Shown piece after piece: positions 9,089-17,573 of a stretch of 48,770 bases of DNA. Each line of letters opens with the position of its first letter. Position 1 is the stretch's first letter. The DNA lies in the NCBI RefSeq assembly GCF_030693625.1, contig NZ_JAUYAF010000023.1, positions 1-48,770 of the forward strand, read 5' to 3'. This DNA is from Phenylobacterium sp. Its GTDB lineage: Bacteria > Pseudomonadota > Alphaproteobacteria > Caulobacterales > Caulobacteraceae. The translations under genes were made by a program, and so were the position numbers. The notes under the pieces were generated by a model, which saw only the letters and a program-made list of their open reading frames with translations, had not been told where the DNA came from and did no database searches.

Positions 9089-9526
9089 CTAGGCGATCTG
9101 TGCGGCGATCTGATCAGCCAGGGCCTTGAGTTCGGTGGGGTCGGCCATGCCGCCCTCCCCGTGCCGCCCCAGGGCCTGGCCTTCCCACCGCGGGATGATG
9201 TGGAAGTGCAGGTGGTAGATGGTCTGGCCGGCCGGCGCGCCGTTGAACTGGGTGACAACGATACCGTCCGGCTTCAAGGCCGCGCGCACCGCCCGCGTCA
9301 CCCGCTGCACGCCCAGGATCAGCGGCGCCAGGGTGGCGGGGTCCTCCTCCAGCAGGTTGCGGGCCGTGGAGTGCTTGGGGATCACCAGGGTGTGGCCACG
9401 GGCCTGGGGGAAGACGTCCATGAAGGCGTAGACGTGGCTGTCCTCGAACACCCGCGCGCTCGGCATCTCACCGCGCAGGATCTTGGCGAAGATATTGCCG
9501 TCGTCATAGGTCCCGTCCAAGCTCAT
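9089..9526 (-). CDS. HIT-family nucleotide hydrolase
   Basis: The product is 145 aa. The histidine triad appears as YHLHFHIIPRW (HxHxH) near residues 100-107, and the N-terminal half has FAKILRGEMPSARVFED, typical of bacterial HinT-like proteins. These hydrolyse adenosine phosphoramidates or related nucleotides in the cytosol. The start ATG at 9524-9526 is preferred because AGGAG lies 6 bp upstream. The open frame continues to 9730, but that part overlaps the divergent neighbour. It is convergent with the histidine kinase (stops 5 bp apart). Confidence 0.93.
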   Translation of the reverse strand: MSLDGTYDDGNIFAKILRGEMPSARVFEDSHVYAFMDVFPQARGHTLVIPKHSTARNLLEEDPATLAPLILGVQRVTRAVRAALKPDGIVVTQFNGAPAGQTIYHLHFHIIPRWEGQALGRHGEGGMADPTELKALADQIAAQIA

Positions 9527-9578
9527 GGCGCGCTCCTGCTGAGGTCTTGGAAGCGTCCTAGCACAGAGGGGGCCCTGT

Positions 9579-10169
9579 ATGGGAACCGGTGACGCCGACA
9601 ACACCAAGGGCCTGAGCCCGCGCCAGCAGAAGTACTTCGCCACCGCCCGCGCCAGCCTCGAGAAAGAGACCGGCAGGACGATGGACGAGTGGGTGGCGAT
9701 CGCCAGGACCTGTCCCGAGACCAAGACCATGCCCCGGATCGCCTGGATGAAGGAACATCACGGCCTGGGGATGAACCGCGCCAAAATGGTGATGTCGGCC
9801 GCCTTCCCCACCGGCGCGGGCTGGGACCAGCCGGAGACGCTGCGAGCCCAGGTGTGGAGCGATCCGGCCGCGACGGCGATCTTCGAGGCCATCGAGCGCG
9901 CGGCGGCCGCCCTGCCCGACGTGGTCACTGGCCAGCGGAAGGCCTTCACCGGATTTTCCCGCAACTTCCAGTTCGCCTCGGCCAAGCCCGCCAAGGGCGG
10001 CCAGGTGGTGCTGGGCCTGGCCGTGCCCCCCGACGCCGATCCCAGGCTGACGCCGCCCAAGGCCGAGGGCTGGTCGGAGCGGCTGAAGTCCAAGCTCACC
10101 CTGACCTCTCCGGCCGACCGGGACGCCAAGCTCGTGGCGCTGATCAAGCAGGCCTGGGAGGCCAGCTGA
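9579..10169 (+). CDS. DUF4287/DUF5655-type protein
   Basis: The product is 196 aa. The first half has the pattern SLEKETGRTMDEWVAIAR...RIAWMKEHHGLGMNRAKMV, which is the DUF4287 signature. The second half (about 90-190), with VWSDPAATAIFEAIERAA...FTGFSRNFQFASAKPAK, resembles DUF5655. Function is unknown, and no catalytic motif is evident. It is divergent from the HIT gene with only 52 bp between starts, so the two share a promoter region. Confidence 0.8.
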   Translation: MGTGDADNTKGLSPRQQKYFATARASLEKETGRTMDEWVAIARTCPETKTMPRIAWMKEHHGLGMNRAKMVMSAAFPTGAGWDQPETLRAQVWSDPAATAIFEAIERAAAALPDVVTGQRKAFTGFSRNFQFASAKPAKGGQVVLGLAVPPDADPRLTPPKAEGWSERLKSKLTLTSPADRDAKLVALIKQAWEAS

Positions 10170-10200
10170 CGATCGGGCGCGGCCTCGCCTTCACCCTGCG

Positions 10201-11370
10201 CTACTGATCGGGTTCCTGGCGGAAGGGCGAAAACTCTTCCGCCAGCCACTCCATCTCACCCTCCACCGCCTCACGCTCGCGGGCGACAAAGTCCTCGACG
10301 GGGCCGCGCAGCATGGGGTCGGCGATGAAGTGGGCCGAGCGGACCGGGCTGGGCAGGTAGCCGCGGGCGATCTTGTGCTGGCCTTGCGCGCCGGCCTCGA
10401 CCCGGGCCAGGCCCCGGCCGATGGCCCACTCGATGGCCTGATAGTAGCAGAGCTCGAAGTGCAGGAAGGCGATGTCCTCGACGCAGCCCCAGTTGCGGCC
10501 GTAGAGGCAGTCGCCGCCGATCAGGTTGAGCGCGCCGGCCACCCAGCGGCCATTGCGCCGGGCCATCAACAGCAGCACCCGGTCGGCCATCCGCTCCCCC
10601 AGCAGGGAGAAGAACAGCCGGTTCAGATAGGGCCGGCCCCACTTGCGCGACCCGGTGTCCATGTAGAAGCCGTAGAAGGCGTCCCAGTGTTCCTCGGTGA
10701 TGTCGGCGCCGGTCAGGGGCAGGATCTCGACAGCACCTTGCGCCTCACGGCGCTCACGCCGGATGGTCTTGCGGCGGCCTGAGGACAGGGCCGCGAGGAA
10801 GGCGTCGAAGTCGGCGTAGCCGGCGTTTTCCCAATGGTACTGCTGGCCCTCGCGCATCGAGAGCCCCTGCCCGCCAAGCCAGGTCCACTCGTCGTCCGTC
10901 GGGAAGTTGATGTGGACGCCCGAGGAACCGTAGCGCTCGCAGAGGGTGACAGCGCCGGTCAGCAGGGTCTTGCGGGCGGTCTCGACGTCGACGTCCGGCC
11001 GTACCAGCAGGCGCGGGCCGGTGGCCGGGGTGAAGGGCGCTGCGGAGATCAGCTTGGGATAATACTGCCCGCCCGCCCGCTCATAGGCCTCGGCCCAGCT
11101 GTGGTCGAAGATGTATTCGCCCTGGCTGTGGGACTTCAGATAGAGCGGCATCACCGCCGCCACCTTGCCGTCTTCGTCGTCCACCGACAGGTGCTGCGGG
11201 CCCCAGCCCATGCGCTCGACGGCGCAGCCGGACTCTTCGACAATGTCCAGGAAATCGAAGGAAACGAAGGGGTTGGCGGCGTAGTCCGGATTGCCGGCGC
11301 AGGCGTCCCAGCCTTCGCGGCCAATCTCGGCGATCCGGCGGCTGACCTTCACCGCCGCCTTCAGACTCAC
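10201..11370 (-). CDS. FemAB-like / predicted N-acyltransferase (COG3146 type)
   Basis: The product is 389 aa from a GTG start. It resembles the predicted N-acyltransferases of Pfam FemAB_like (PF04339). Visible family blocks are NPFVSFDFLDIVEESGC, MPLYLKSHSQGEYIFDHSWA, SGRRKTIRRERR and CLYGRNWGCVEDIAFLHFELCYYQAIEWAI. These fold as GNAT-type transferases. The acyl donor and acceptor are unknown. The start codon overlaps the stop of the upstream glycerophosphodiesterase in a GTGA arrangement, so translation should be coupled. The open frame continues further upstream inside that gene, but the overlap start is the natural choice. Confidence 0.85.
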   Translation of the reverse strand: MSLKAAVKVSRRIAEIGREGWDACAGNPDYAANPFVSFDFLDIVEESGCAVERMGWGPQHLSVDDEDGKVAAVMPLYLKSHSQGEYIFDHSWAEAYERAGGQYYPKLISAAPFTPATGPRLLVRPDVDVETARKTLLTGAVTLCERYGSSGVHINFPTDDEWTWLGGQGLSMREGQQYHWENAGYADFDAFLAALSSGRRKTIRRERREAQGAVEILPLTGADITEEHWDAFYGFYMDTGSRKWGRPYLNRLFFSLLGERMADRVLLLMARRNGRWVAGALNLIGGDCLYGRNWGCVEDIAFLHFELCYYQAIEWAIGRGLARVEAGAQGQHKIARGYLPSPVRSAHFIADPMLRGPVEDFVAREREAVEGEMEWLAEEFSPFRQEPDQ

Positions 11371-12125
11371 GCGGCCCAGCCCTCGAAGATCAGGTTGTCG
11401 CAGTGGTCCTTCAGGGCGTCCCACTGCTCGGGTTTGCGCACGGTCCAGGCGACGACGGGCATACCCTCGGCGCGGTGCTTCACGGCCGCGTCACTCCGGA
11501 CCATGTCCAGGCTCATGGCCAGGAAGTGCGGCCGGGCGATGGAGACCTGCTCCAGCCGGGCGAAGGACTTGCGCTGCTCGGCGGAGAGGTGGGGGGTGTC
11601 CTCTTCCCAGCTGTAACTGTCCAGGCCGCGCAGGACGCCGGGGAAGCGGTCGGCGAACCAGGCGTGGGAATAGGGATTGAAGCCGATGACGCAGGTCGGA
11701 CCGGCGTGGTCGATGAGGATCTCGTGCACCCGCTGTTCCAGGGGGCCCACGGCGCCGAAGTCGGTCTTCAGCTCCACATGGACCATGGCCCGGTGGCCGA
11801 TCAGGGCCAGGGTCTCCATCAGGGTGGGAATGCGTTCGTCGGTCCCCTTGAGCCGCAGTTCGCCAAGGTCGGCTGCGGTGCGGTCGCGGAGCTTGCCCTC
11901 GACCCCGGTCATCCGCTTCAGGCTGTGGTCGTGAAAGACCATGGCCTCGCCGTCGGCGGAGAGGTGGACGTCCAGCTCGACGCCGTAGCCGGCCTGGCAG
12001 GCGGCCTGGAAGGCGCCCAGGGAATTCTCCGGCGCGCCGTCCGGCGTCCACAGGCCACGGTGGGCGACAGGCGGGTGGAACAGGAAGTCCCAGGCCTCGC
12101 CAAAGGTGTTCTTGAGGTCGTTCAT
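11367..12125 (-). CDS. Glycerophosphodiester phosphodiesterase
   Basis: The product is 252 aa with the GDPD TIM-barrel motifs: PVAHRGLW near residue 20 (catalytic His-Arg), PENSLGAF, then GVELDVHLSADGEAMVFHDHSLKRMTG holding the Glu/Asp metal ligands and catalytic His. VHVELK and VVAWTVRKPEQW follow. It hydrolyses glycerophosphodiesters to glycerol-3-phosphate and an alcohol. No signal peptide is seen, so it is probably cytoplasmic. It overlaps the upstream RidA-like gene by ATGA and the downstream acyltransferase by GTGA. Confidence 0.93.
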   Translation of the reverse strand: MNDLKNTFGEAWDFLFHPPVAHRGLWTPDGAPENSLGAFQAACQAGYGVELDVHLSADGEAMVFHDHSLKRMTGVEGKLRDRTAADLGELRLKGTDERIPTLMETLALIGHRAMVHVELKTDFGAVGPLEQRVHEILIDHAGPTCVIGFNPYSHAWFADRFPGVLRGLDSYSWEEDTPHLSAEQRKSFARLEQVSIARPHFLAMSLDMVRSDAAVKHRAEGMPVVAWTVRKPEQWDALKDHCDNLIFEGWAA

Positions 12126-12583
12126 CGGATTTCCACCACAGCGTCGACCTCGACGGCGAAGTTCATCGGCAGACGGTAGACGCCCACCGCCGAGCGGGCG
12201 TGCTTTCCCGCGTCCCCGAAGGCCGCGACCATGACGTCGGAGGCGCCATTCACCACCTGAGGGATCTCGAAGAAACCGGGACCGGCCTGCACAAAGCCAC
12301 CCAGCTTGACCACCCGGACGACGCGGTCGAGGTCCCCATCGCAGGCGGCGCGCATCTGGGCGATCAGGTTGATTCCGCAGAGGCGCGCGGCGCCCTTGGC
12401 GGTGTCCATGTCGACATCCTCGCCAACGATCCCGCGGACGCCCCCACTGGCGTCCAGGGATACTTGACCAGATATGTGGACGAGGCCGCCGACCCGAACG
12501 AACGGGACATAGTTGGCGACCGGGGCGACGGGCTGCGGGAGGGTGATCCCCTGCGCGGCCAAGCGTTCTTCGACCTGTGACAT
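12122..12583 (-). CDS. RidA (YjgF/YER057c/UK114)-family protein
   Basis: The product is 153 aa. The pattern VNYVPFVRVGGLVHISGQ...DMDTAKGAARLCGINLIAQMRAACDGDLDRVVRVVKLGGFVQ...GKHARSAVGVYRLPMNFAVEVDAVVEI is that of the longer RidA-like subgroup, which differs from the classical enamine deaminase and ends without the usual active-site Arg context. Enamine/imine deaminase activity therefore cannot be assumed. It is the first gene of the three-gene operon with overlapping stops and starts. Confidence 0.9.
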   Translation of the reverse strand: MSQVEERLAAQGITLPQPVAPVANYVPFVRVGGLVHISGQVSLDASGGVRGIVGEDVDMDTAKGAARLCGINLIAQMRAACDGDLDRVVRVVKLGGFVQAGPGFFEIPQVVNGASDVMVAAFGDAGKHARSAVGVYRLPMNFAVEVDAVVEIR

Positions 12584-12748
12584 GGTCGAACGTCTAGAAC
12601 GCGTCAGGGCGAAGTGGAAGCCGGTTCGCCCGTTCGGCGCGCTCTAATCTCTCAAACTCGAGCCTTTTGATCAGATCAGGTGGAGGTCCATCCGATCCTG
12701 GAGGCTCGCCGCGGATTCAGGGGTCAGGTCACGGGTTGAAAACGCAAA

Positions 12749-12776
12749 AGGCCCGGACCGTTTCCGGTCCGGGCCT
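12749..12776 (-). terminator. Rho-independent terminator of the phasin gene
   Basis: A 12-bp perfect GC-rich stem (arms 12749-12760 and 12765-12776, loop TTTC on the plus strand) is followed on the minus strand by TTTGCGTTTT. It lies 50 bp after the phasin stop. The rest of the 243-bp gap 12584-12826 shows no further feature. Confidence 0.85.
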
Positions 12777-12826
12777 CCGCAGGGTGCGCCAAATACGCAG
12801 GCGCGGCTGGAGGGACTTTAGAAGGC

Positions 12827-13261
12827 TTAGCGGACGGCCTGCAGCTTCTCGACGGCGGCGGTGACGCGCTCGTTGAGGGGCTTCATGGAGTCCTTGACCG
12901 AGGCCTGCACGATCTCACCCATCTTGGAGAGTTCGGCCATATAGGCTTCCATGGCGGACTTGGCGAAGCTGGTTTGCAGCTCGACCACTTCCTGGATCGA
13001 CTTGGCGCCCGAGAGCGACTTGGCGGCGGCGACGTTGGCTTCCACGGCCTTCTTGGAATAGGCGGTGGCCTGGGCGCCGAGCGCTTCAGCGCCCTTGGTG
13101 GCGGCGGTCACCGAGGCGATGACGGCTTCCAGGTTCTTCTTGGAATGGGCGTTGGCTTCATTGAGGCCGGCCAGCGACTTTTCGATGGCGTCCTTGAAGG
13201 CGGTGTTGCCAGCGGTGGTGAACTGCTCGACGGTGTTCTTGACGGTTTCGGCGGCGGCCAT
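12827..13261 (-). CDS. Phasin family protein (polyhydroxyalkanoate granule-associated)
   Basis: The product is 144 aa, Ala/Lys/Glu-rich and helical throughout, with the phasin_2 pattern: NTVEQFTTAGNTAFKDAIEKSLAGLNEANAHSKKNLEAVIASVTAATKGAEALGAQ...EVVELQTSFAKSAMEAYMAELSKMGEI. Phasins coat polyhydroxyalkanoate granules and control their number and size. It is a single-gene unit with GGAG 8 bp before the ATG and its own strong terminator. Two copies of TGTTGCAGTGCA upstream look like sites for the PhaR repressor that commonly controls phasin genes. Confidence 0.9.
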   Translation of the reverse strand: MAAAETVKNTVEQFTTAGNTAFKDAIEKSLAGLNEANAHSKKNLEAVIASVTAATKGAEALGAQATAYSKKAVEANVAAAKSLSGAKSIQEVVELQTSFAKSAMEAYMAELSKMGEIVQASVKDSMKPLNERVTAAVEKLQAVR

Positions 13262-13350
13262 GATAAGACTCCGGGGAACGTGGTTGACGGGCTATGCCGC
13301 GTCGCACCAGTCGGGCGTTGCGGCTGTTTGATCTCGCAGCCTATTTCTCA

Positions 13351-13389
13351 TGTTGCAGTGCAGCAGTCAAGCCACTTTGTTGCAGTGCA
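13351..13389. promoter_or_regulatory. Tandem PhaR-like operator candidates upstream of the phasin gene
   Basis: Exact 12-bp direct repeats TGTTGCAGTGCA lie at 13351-13362 and 13378-13389. Each contains the palindrome TGCAGTGCA. They sit 90-128 bp upstream of the phasin start. PhaR proteins are known to recognise short TGC/GCA-type palindromes at phasin promoters. Assignment to PhaR is inference. The gap 13262-13558 otherwise shows only a GATTC (13539-13543) near the dacC-like start. Confidence 0.45.
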
Positions 13390-13558
13390 CAATCGCCGTC
13401 TGCGCGAATTCGTCCCGGCGCCCGCATAACCCGAAACGCGACAAAAAGCGCTCGCTCAAGAGGTGTTTACTCTCGCGCAAGCTCCGACCTGTCATGATAG
13501 GGTTTCAGTACGGCGACCGGGGGGTCGCCCAACCCTTTGATTCGACGGACGAACCGCA

Positions 13559-14911
13559 ATGTTCGAGCGCGCCCGCCGCCTGTTCCTCGCCCTTGGCGCC
13601 GTCGCCTTGACGGCGGTCTCGCCCCTGGCGACCTCGGCCCAGGCGCAGATCCCCTACCTCTCGATGCCGTCCCTGCCCACCACGGCGCCGAAGTACGCGG
13701 CCATTGTCGTGGATGCGAAGACCGGTGAGGTTCTCTACGCCAAGCGCGCCGACAGCCCCCGCTATCCCGCCTCCATCACCAAGATCATGACGCTGTACCT
13801 GGCCTTCGAGGCCCTGGGCTCAGGCCGCCTGCAGCCCGACGACAGGATCATGATCTCGCCGCGCGCGGCCGCCCAGGCGCCCACCAAGCTGGGCCTTTCC
13901 GCCGGCGAGTCGCTGACGGTCCAGGAGGCGATGCAGGCCCTGGCCATCAAGTCAGCCAACGACATCGCCGTGGCGATGGCCGAGAAGCTGGGAGGGTCCG
14001 AAGCCCGCTTCGCGGCCATGATGACCCTGCGGGCCCAGGAGCTGGGCATGGCCAACACCCGCTTCGTGAACGCCTCGGGCCTGCCCGACAGCCGCCAGGT
14101 CTCCACCGCCCGCGACCTCGGCATCCTGTCGCGCGCCGTGATGCGCGACTATCCGCAGTACTACCGGCTGTTCAGCCAGCAGTCGTTCACCTTCCGCGGC
14201 ACGCCGATGCGCAATCACAACGGCCTGCTGGGCGCGATGCCCGGCGTGGACGGATTGAAGACCGGCTATACGAACGCGTCAGGCTACAACATCGCGATCT
14301 CGGCCGTGCGCGACAACCGCCGCCTGATCGCCGTGGTGCTGGGCGCGCCGTCCACGGCCAAGCGCAACAACAACGCCGAGGACCTGCTGCTCACCGGCTT
14401 CGACGTGATGAACCGCCGCGCCCGCGGCGAGAAGATCACCATCGCCCAGAACCTGTTCGAGCCCGAACCCATCGGCCCCATCGAGCGTCCGTCGGTCGAA
14501 CAGGGCGATGGCGAGCAGGACGGGTTGAGGATTGTACTGGCCTCGGCCCCGCCGCTGCCCTCCTTCTCCAGCAACGACTTCGTCTCCCCCACCCGCAACC
14601 TGCCGCGCGGCTCGCAATCGGCCGCCAAGCCCAAGACCGAGAGCAAGAAGGCCGAGAAGGAAGATCGCAAGCCGGCCGGCAAGTGGGTGGTCCAGGTCGG
14701 CGCCTTCAAGTCCAAGTCCTTGGCCAAGGAACAGCTCACCCTGGTGGAAAAGCGGTTCGGCAAGCACTTCGGCAAGGCCAACGGCGCCACCGACTCCGTC
14801 GGCGGCACCTATCGCGCCCGCTTCAAGGGATTCACCGAGGCCTCCGCCAAGGACGCCTGCGGCGCCCTGAAGGCCAAGAAGGTCCCCTGCATGGTCGTGA
14901 AGCCGGGCTGA
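13559..14911 (+). CDS. D-alanyl-D-alanine carboxypeptidase (S11) with C-terminal SPOR domain
   Basis: The product is 450 aa. A signal peptide (about 1-29, ending TSAQAQ) is followed by a penicillin-binding transpeptidase-like domain with all three motifs: SITK (Ser72-Lys75), SAN (132-134) and KTG (from Lys234). A linker rich in Pro, Ser and Lys follows, then a SPOR domain (about 375-450, beginning KWVVQVGAFKSKSLAKEQL). SPOR domains bind denuded glycan at division sites, so this periplasmic enzyme probably trims D-Ala from peptidoglycan stem peptides at the septum. It resembles the DacF/DacC-type enzymes of alphaproteobacteria. It is convergent with the J-domain gene. Confidence 0.93.
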   Translation: MFERARRLFLALGAVALTAVSPLATSAQAQIPYLSMPSLPTTAPKYAAIVVDAKTGEVLYAKRADSPRYPASITKIMTLYLAFEALGSGRLQPDDRIMISPRAAAQAPTKLGLSAGESLTVQEAMQALAIKSANDIAVAMAEKLGGSEARFAAMMTLRAQELGMANTRFVNASGLPDSRQVSTARDLGILSRAVMRDYPQYYRLFSQQSFTFRGTPMRNHNGLLGAMPGVDGLKTGYTNASGYNIAISAVRDNRRLIAVVLGAPSTAKRNNNAEDLLLTGFDVMNRRARGEKITIAQNLFEPEPIGPIERPSVEQGDGEQDGLRIVLASAPPLPSFSSNDFVSPTRNLPRGSQSAAKPKTESKKAEKEDRKPAGKWVVQVGAFKSKSLAKEQLTLVEKRFGKHFGKANGATDSVGGTYRARFKGFTEASAKDACGALKAKKVPCMVVKPG

Positions 14912-14915
14912 CGCC

Positions 14916-15335
14916 CTACCGGCGGGTCAGCCTGTCGCGGGCCGCATTGAGCTGGGCGGCCAGGCCATCGGTGCCGCCCTTGTCGGGATGGGCCAGGCGC
15001 ATCAGGCGGCTATAGGCGGCCTGGACGTCCTCAACGGTGGCGCCAGGGCCGACCCCGAGGATCGAGCGGGCCTCGGTCTCGCTCATGGTCGCGCCCTTGC
15101 TGGGCGGCATGACCCCCGCACGCCGGGTGGAGACCGCCAGGCCCAGGCCCAGCACCACCAGGACGATGGCCGAGCCCCACTTCCCTACAAGGCCCACATA
15201 GGCCGCGCCGGCGAAGGCCATGATCGCGAAGCCGCCGGAGATGAAGCGCCACTCGCGGCGCTTGAGCATCGCCTTGCCGCCGCCCGCCCACATCAGCAGC
15301 GCCAGGATCACGCAACCCAGCGCGATATAGGACAC
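14916..15335 (-). CDS. Membrane-anchored J-domain (DnaJ-like) protein
   Basis: The product is 139 aa. Two to three N-terminal membrane helices (about 2-17, 32-50 and 52-66) are followed by a C-terminal J domain with SILGVGPGATVEDVQAAYSRLMRLAHPDKGG, including the HPD motif that stimulates Hsp70 ATPase. The topology resembles Tim14/DjlA-like proteins rather than full DnaJ. The GTG start overlaps the mipZ TAG by one base, so the pair is co-translated. Its partner DnaK is not in the window. Confidence 0.9.
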   Translation of the reverse strand: MSYIALGCVILALLMWAGGGKAMLKRREWRFISGGFAIMAFAGAAYVGLVGKWGSAIVLVVLGLGLAVSTRRAGVMPPSKGATMSETEARSILGVGPGATVEDVQAAYSRLMRLAHPDKGGTDGLAAQLNAARDRLTRR

Positions 15336-16150
15336 TACTGGGCGGCCATCAGCTCATCGCCCACGTCCAGGCCGAGCGACCCCACCAGGGCGCGCAACTC
15401 CTGGCGGGCGGCCACGTGCTGCAGCGACATGGCCACGGGGCGAATCGTGGGCGAGAGGTCGGCGATGGTCAGGCCGAAGGGGAAGAGCTCGCGATAGATC
15501 ACGCGGTCGCGCAGGCCCGGTCCGACGCGGAAACCGACTCGGCGCGAGAGTGCCTGGACGCGCTCATCCACCCGACGGCGGTTGCGGGCCTCGGTGGGGG
15601 CCAGTCGGTTGCGCAGCACCACCCAGTCAATGGACTTGCCGCTGGCCGCAGCTCGGATCTTGCGGCTGTTCCAGACGGTCTCGGAATAGAGGCTGGGCCG
15701 CTTCAGATCGAGGGTGACGGGATCGACGACACCCAGCATGTCGAAGTCCACGAAGCTGTCGTTCATGGGGGTGACGATCAGGTCGGCCATGCCGTGGGCG
15801 GCGCGACTGACGGCGGTGTCGCCGCCCGGGGTGTCGATCAAAATGTAGTCGGAGGCCTCGGCGGCGTCGAAGGCTTCCGCGAAGCGCGCGAGCGCCTCCT
15901 CGTCGGACGCCTTGGCCAGATCGGCGCTCAGCGGGTGTTCGACCGGCATCGGGGCGCTGACGCCGTTGGCGGACAGCCAGGCGGCGCGGTGAGCGAAGAA
16001 GTGGCCCATGGACTGCTGGCGCAGGTCGAGGTCCAGCACCGAGACCCGGGCGTTGGCGTGCAGCAGGGCCGTGGCGATGTGGATGGCCAGCGTCGACTTG
16101 CCCGCGCCACCCTTCTCGTTACCGACCACAATAACCTTGGGTTGGGACAT
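15335..16150 (-). CDS. mipZ: Division-plane positioning ATPase MipZ
   Basis: The product is 271 aa in the ParA/MinD superfamily with deviant Walker A NEKGGAGKST (Lys13 and Lys18), switch I VLDLDLRQQSMGHFFAHR and DTPGGD. The whole C-terminal half (VTPMNDSFVDFDMLGVVDPVTLDLKRPSLYSETVW...NRLAPTEARNRRRV...VGFRVGPGLRDRVIYRELFPFGLT) matches Caulobacter MipZ block for block. MipZ binds ParB near the poles and blocks FtsZ polymerisation there, so the Z ring forms at midcell. A GATTC (GANTC) site lies 45 bp upstream. The ribosome binding site is weak. The J-domain gene follows with a one-base overlap. Confidence 0.95.
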   Translation of the reverse strand: MSQPKVIVVGNEKGGAGKSTLAIHIATALLHANARVSVLDLDLRQQSMGHFFAHRAAWLSANGVSAPMPVEHPLSADLAKASDEEALARFAEAFDAAEASDYILIDTPGGDTAVSRAAHGMADLIVTPMNDSFVDFDMLGVVDPVTLDLKRPSLYSETVWNSRKIRAAASGKSIDWVVLRNRLAPTEARNRRRVDERVQALSRRVGFRVGPGLRDRVIYRELFPFGLTIADLSPTIRPVAMSLQHVAARQELRALVGSLGLDVGDELMAAQ

Positions 16151-16194
16151 GGTTCTTTAAAACTCCACACCATCTCAGCCAGCGTCGTTGCGCT

Positions 16195-16199
16195 GATTC
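16195..16199. promoter_or_regulatory. CcrM methylation site (GANTC) in the mipZ promoter region
   Basis: GATTC lies 45 bp upstream of the mipZ start codon in a 171-bp intergenic region shared with panC. In Caulobacter crescentus, CcrM methylation of GANTC is known to activate mipZ and ftsZ. A single 5-bp match is weak on its own, and the position is what makes it notable. Confidence 0.35.
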
Positions 16200-16321
16200 G
16201 ATTGGTTAACAGGTGAGGCCGCCACCCCTGCCCCGTCAACGCGCCAGACGCCGCCGCCTGTGGACGGATGCCCACTTCAAAGTCATAAGCGGCCCGCCTT
16301 TTCGTGACGGAGCCTCCCCTC

Positions 16322-17170
16322 ATGCCCCTCGCCATCGTCCGCACGGTCGCAGACCTCCGAGCCCAGGTCGCCGCCTGGCGCAGGGCCGGGGAAAACGTCG
16401 GGCTGGTTCCCACCATGGGGGCGCTGCACTCGGGCCACCTGTCCCTGGTGACCCTGGCCAAGACCCGAGCCCAGCGGGTGGTCGCCAGCGTCTTCGTCAA
16501 CCCGACCCAGTTCGCGCCGCATGAGGACTTCGACGCCTATCCCCGGGACGAGGCCAAGGACGCGGCCCTGCTGGAGAGCGTGGGCTGTGACCTGCTGTTC
16601 GCGCCGACCGTGACCGAGATGTACGCGCCGGGCTTTTCCACCACCGTGACGGTGAGCGGGGTCTCCGAGCCTTTGGACGGCGCAGCGCGGCCGGGCCATT
16701 TCGCCGGCGTGGCCACCGTGGTGAGCAAGCTGCTCCTGCAGTGCGGGCCCGACGTCGCGGTGTTCGGCGAGAAGGACTATCAGCAGCTGCAGGTGATCAA
16801 GCGGCTGGTGGCTGACCTGGACATCCCCGTGAAGGTGATCGGCGCACCCACGGCGCGGGCGCAGGACGGCCTGGCGCTTTCCTCCCGCAACGCCTACCTG
16901 ACGCCGGCCGAACGCGAGGCCGCCCCCAGCCTGGCCGCCGCCCTGCGTGACGCCGTGGAGCGCCTGCGCGCCGGGACACCTGTGGATCGGGTGGAGAACA
17001 CCGGCCGCGCAGCCCTGGAGCGGGCCGGCTTCAGCCGCATCGACTATTTCGAGGTCCGCGACGCGGCGAGCCTGGCGGAACTTGGCCCGGGGCCCATCAC
17101 CGGGCCGGCCCGGGTCCTGGCCGCCGGGATCCTGGGCAAGACCCGGCTGATCGACAACATGGCGGTCTAG
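16322..17170 (+). CDS. panC: Pantothenate synthetase (pantoate-beta-alanine ligase)
   Basis: The product is 282 aa. It has the HIGH-like motif GLVPTMGALHSGHLSLV (about 23-39), FVNPTQFAPHEDFDAYPR, the AMP-binding segment LQCGPDVAVFGEKDYQQLQVIKRLV, and the KMSKS-like LALSSRNAYL. It joins pantoate and beta-alanine using ATP, the last step of pantothenate synthesis. ATG 16322 is preferred (GGAG at 16309-16312) over an in-frame GTG at 16304. panB is also in the window, 29 kb away and on the other strand. Confidence 0.95.
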   Translation: MPLAIVRTVADLRAQVAAWRRAGENVGLVPTMGALHSGHLSLVTLAKTRAQRVVASVFVNPTQFAPHEDFDAYPRDEAKDAALLESVGCDLLFAPTVTEMYAPGFSTTVTVSGVSEPLDGAARPGHFAGVATVVSKLLLQCGPDVAVFGEKDYQQLQVIKRLVADLDIPVKVIGAPTARAQDGLALSSRNAYLTPAEREAAPSLAAALRDAVERLRAGTPVDRVENTGRAALERAGFSRIDYFEVRDAASLAELGPGPITGPARVLAAGILGKTRLIDNMAV

Positions 17171-17171
17171 C

Positions 17172-17573
17172 CTACCAGGCGCCGACCTCGCGAAGCTGGC
17201 GGGCAAGCTCCATCGGAATCTCGCCGTCCGCGCTGGTGTCGAGGTCCGGCGGCACGTCCTTGGGATCGAAATAGCGCCAGCCCTGGAAGGCGCGGCGCGG
17301 CGTCGGGGCGACACGGATGATCTCGGGCTCCAGGGTGATCTCGCAGCGGGCGTTGGGGTGCTCGCCCACGGTGCGCACCGCCAGGATCCGCTGGCGGCAG
17401 AGGATCATGCCCTTGAAGATCCGGTAGAGGGAGCCGCCGTCCAGCAGCTCATCGGCGCGCTTGGGGCTCATCCGGGTATGCAGCAGCCAGGGCTCGCTGT
17501 CGTCGGGGTGATAGGCCAGCAAATCCTCGATGGTGTCGCAGCCGACGCAGAGCCGCAGCATGTGCAGGGCCAT
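17172..17573 (-). CDS. DUF1489 family protein
   Basis: The product is 133 aa with the family blocks MALHMLRLCVGCDTIEDL, HTRMSPKRADELLDGGSLYRIFKGMILCRQRIL and RAFQGWRYFDPKDVPPDL. Function is unknown, and members are widespread in alphaproteobacteria. Its ATG overlaps the mccA TGA by one base, so it is translated with mccA. It is convergent with panC (stops 1 bp apart). Confidence 0.88.
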   Translation of the reverse strand: MALHMLRLCVGCDTIEDLLAYHPDDSEPWLLHTRMSPKRADELLDGGSLYRIFKGMILCRQRILAVRTVGEHPNARCEITLEPEIIRVAPTPRRAFQGWRYFDPKDVPPDLDTSADGEIPMELARQLREVGAW

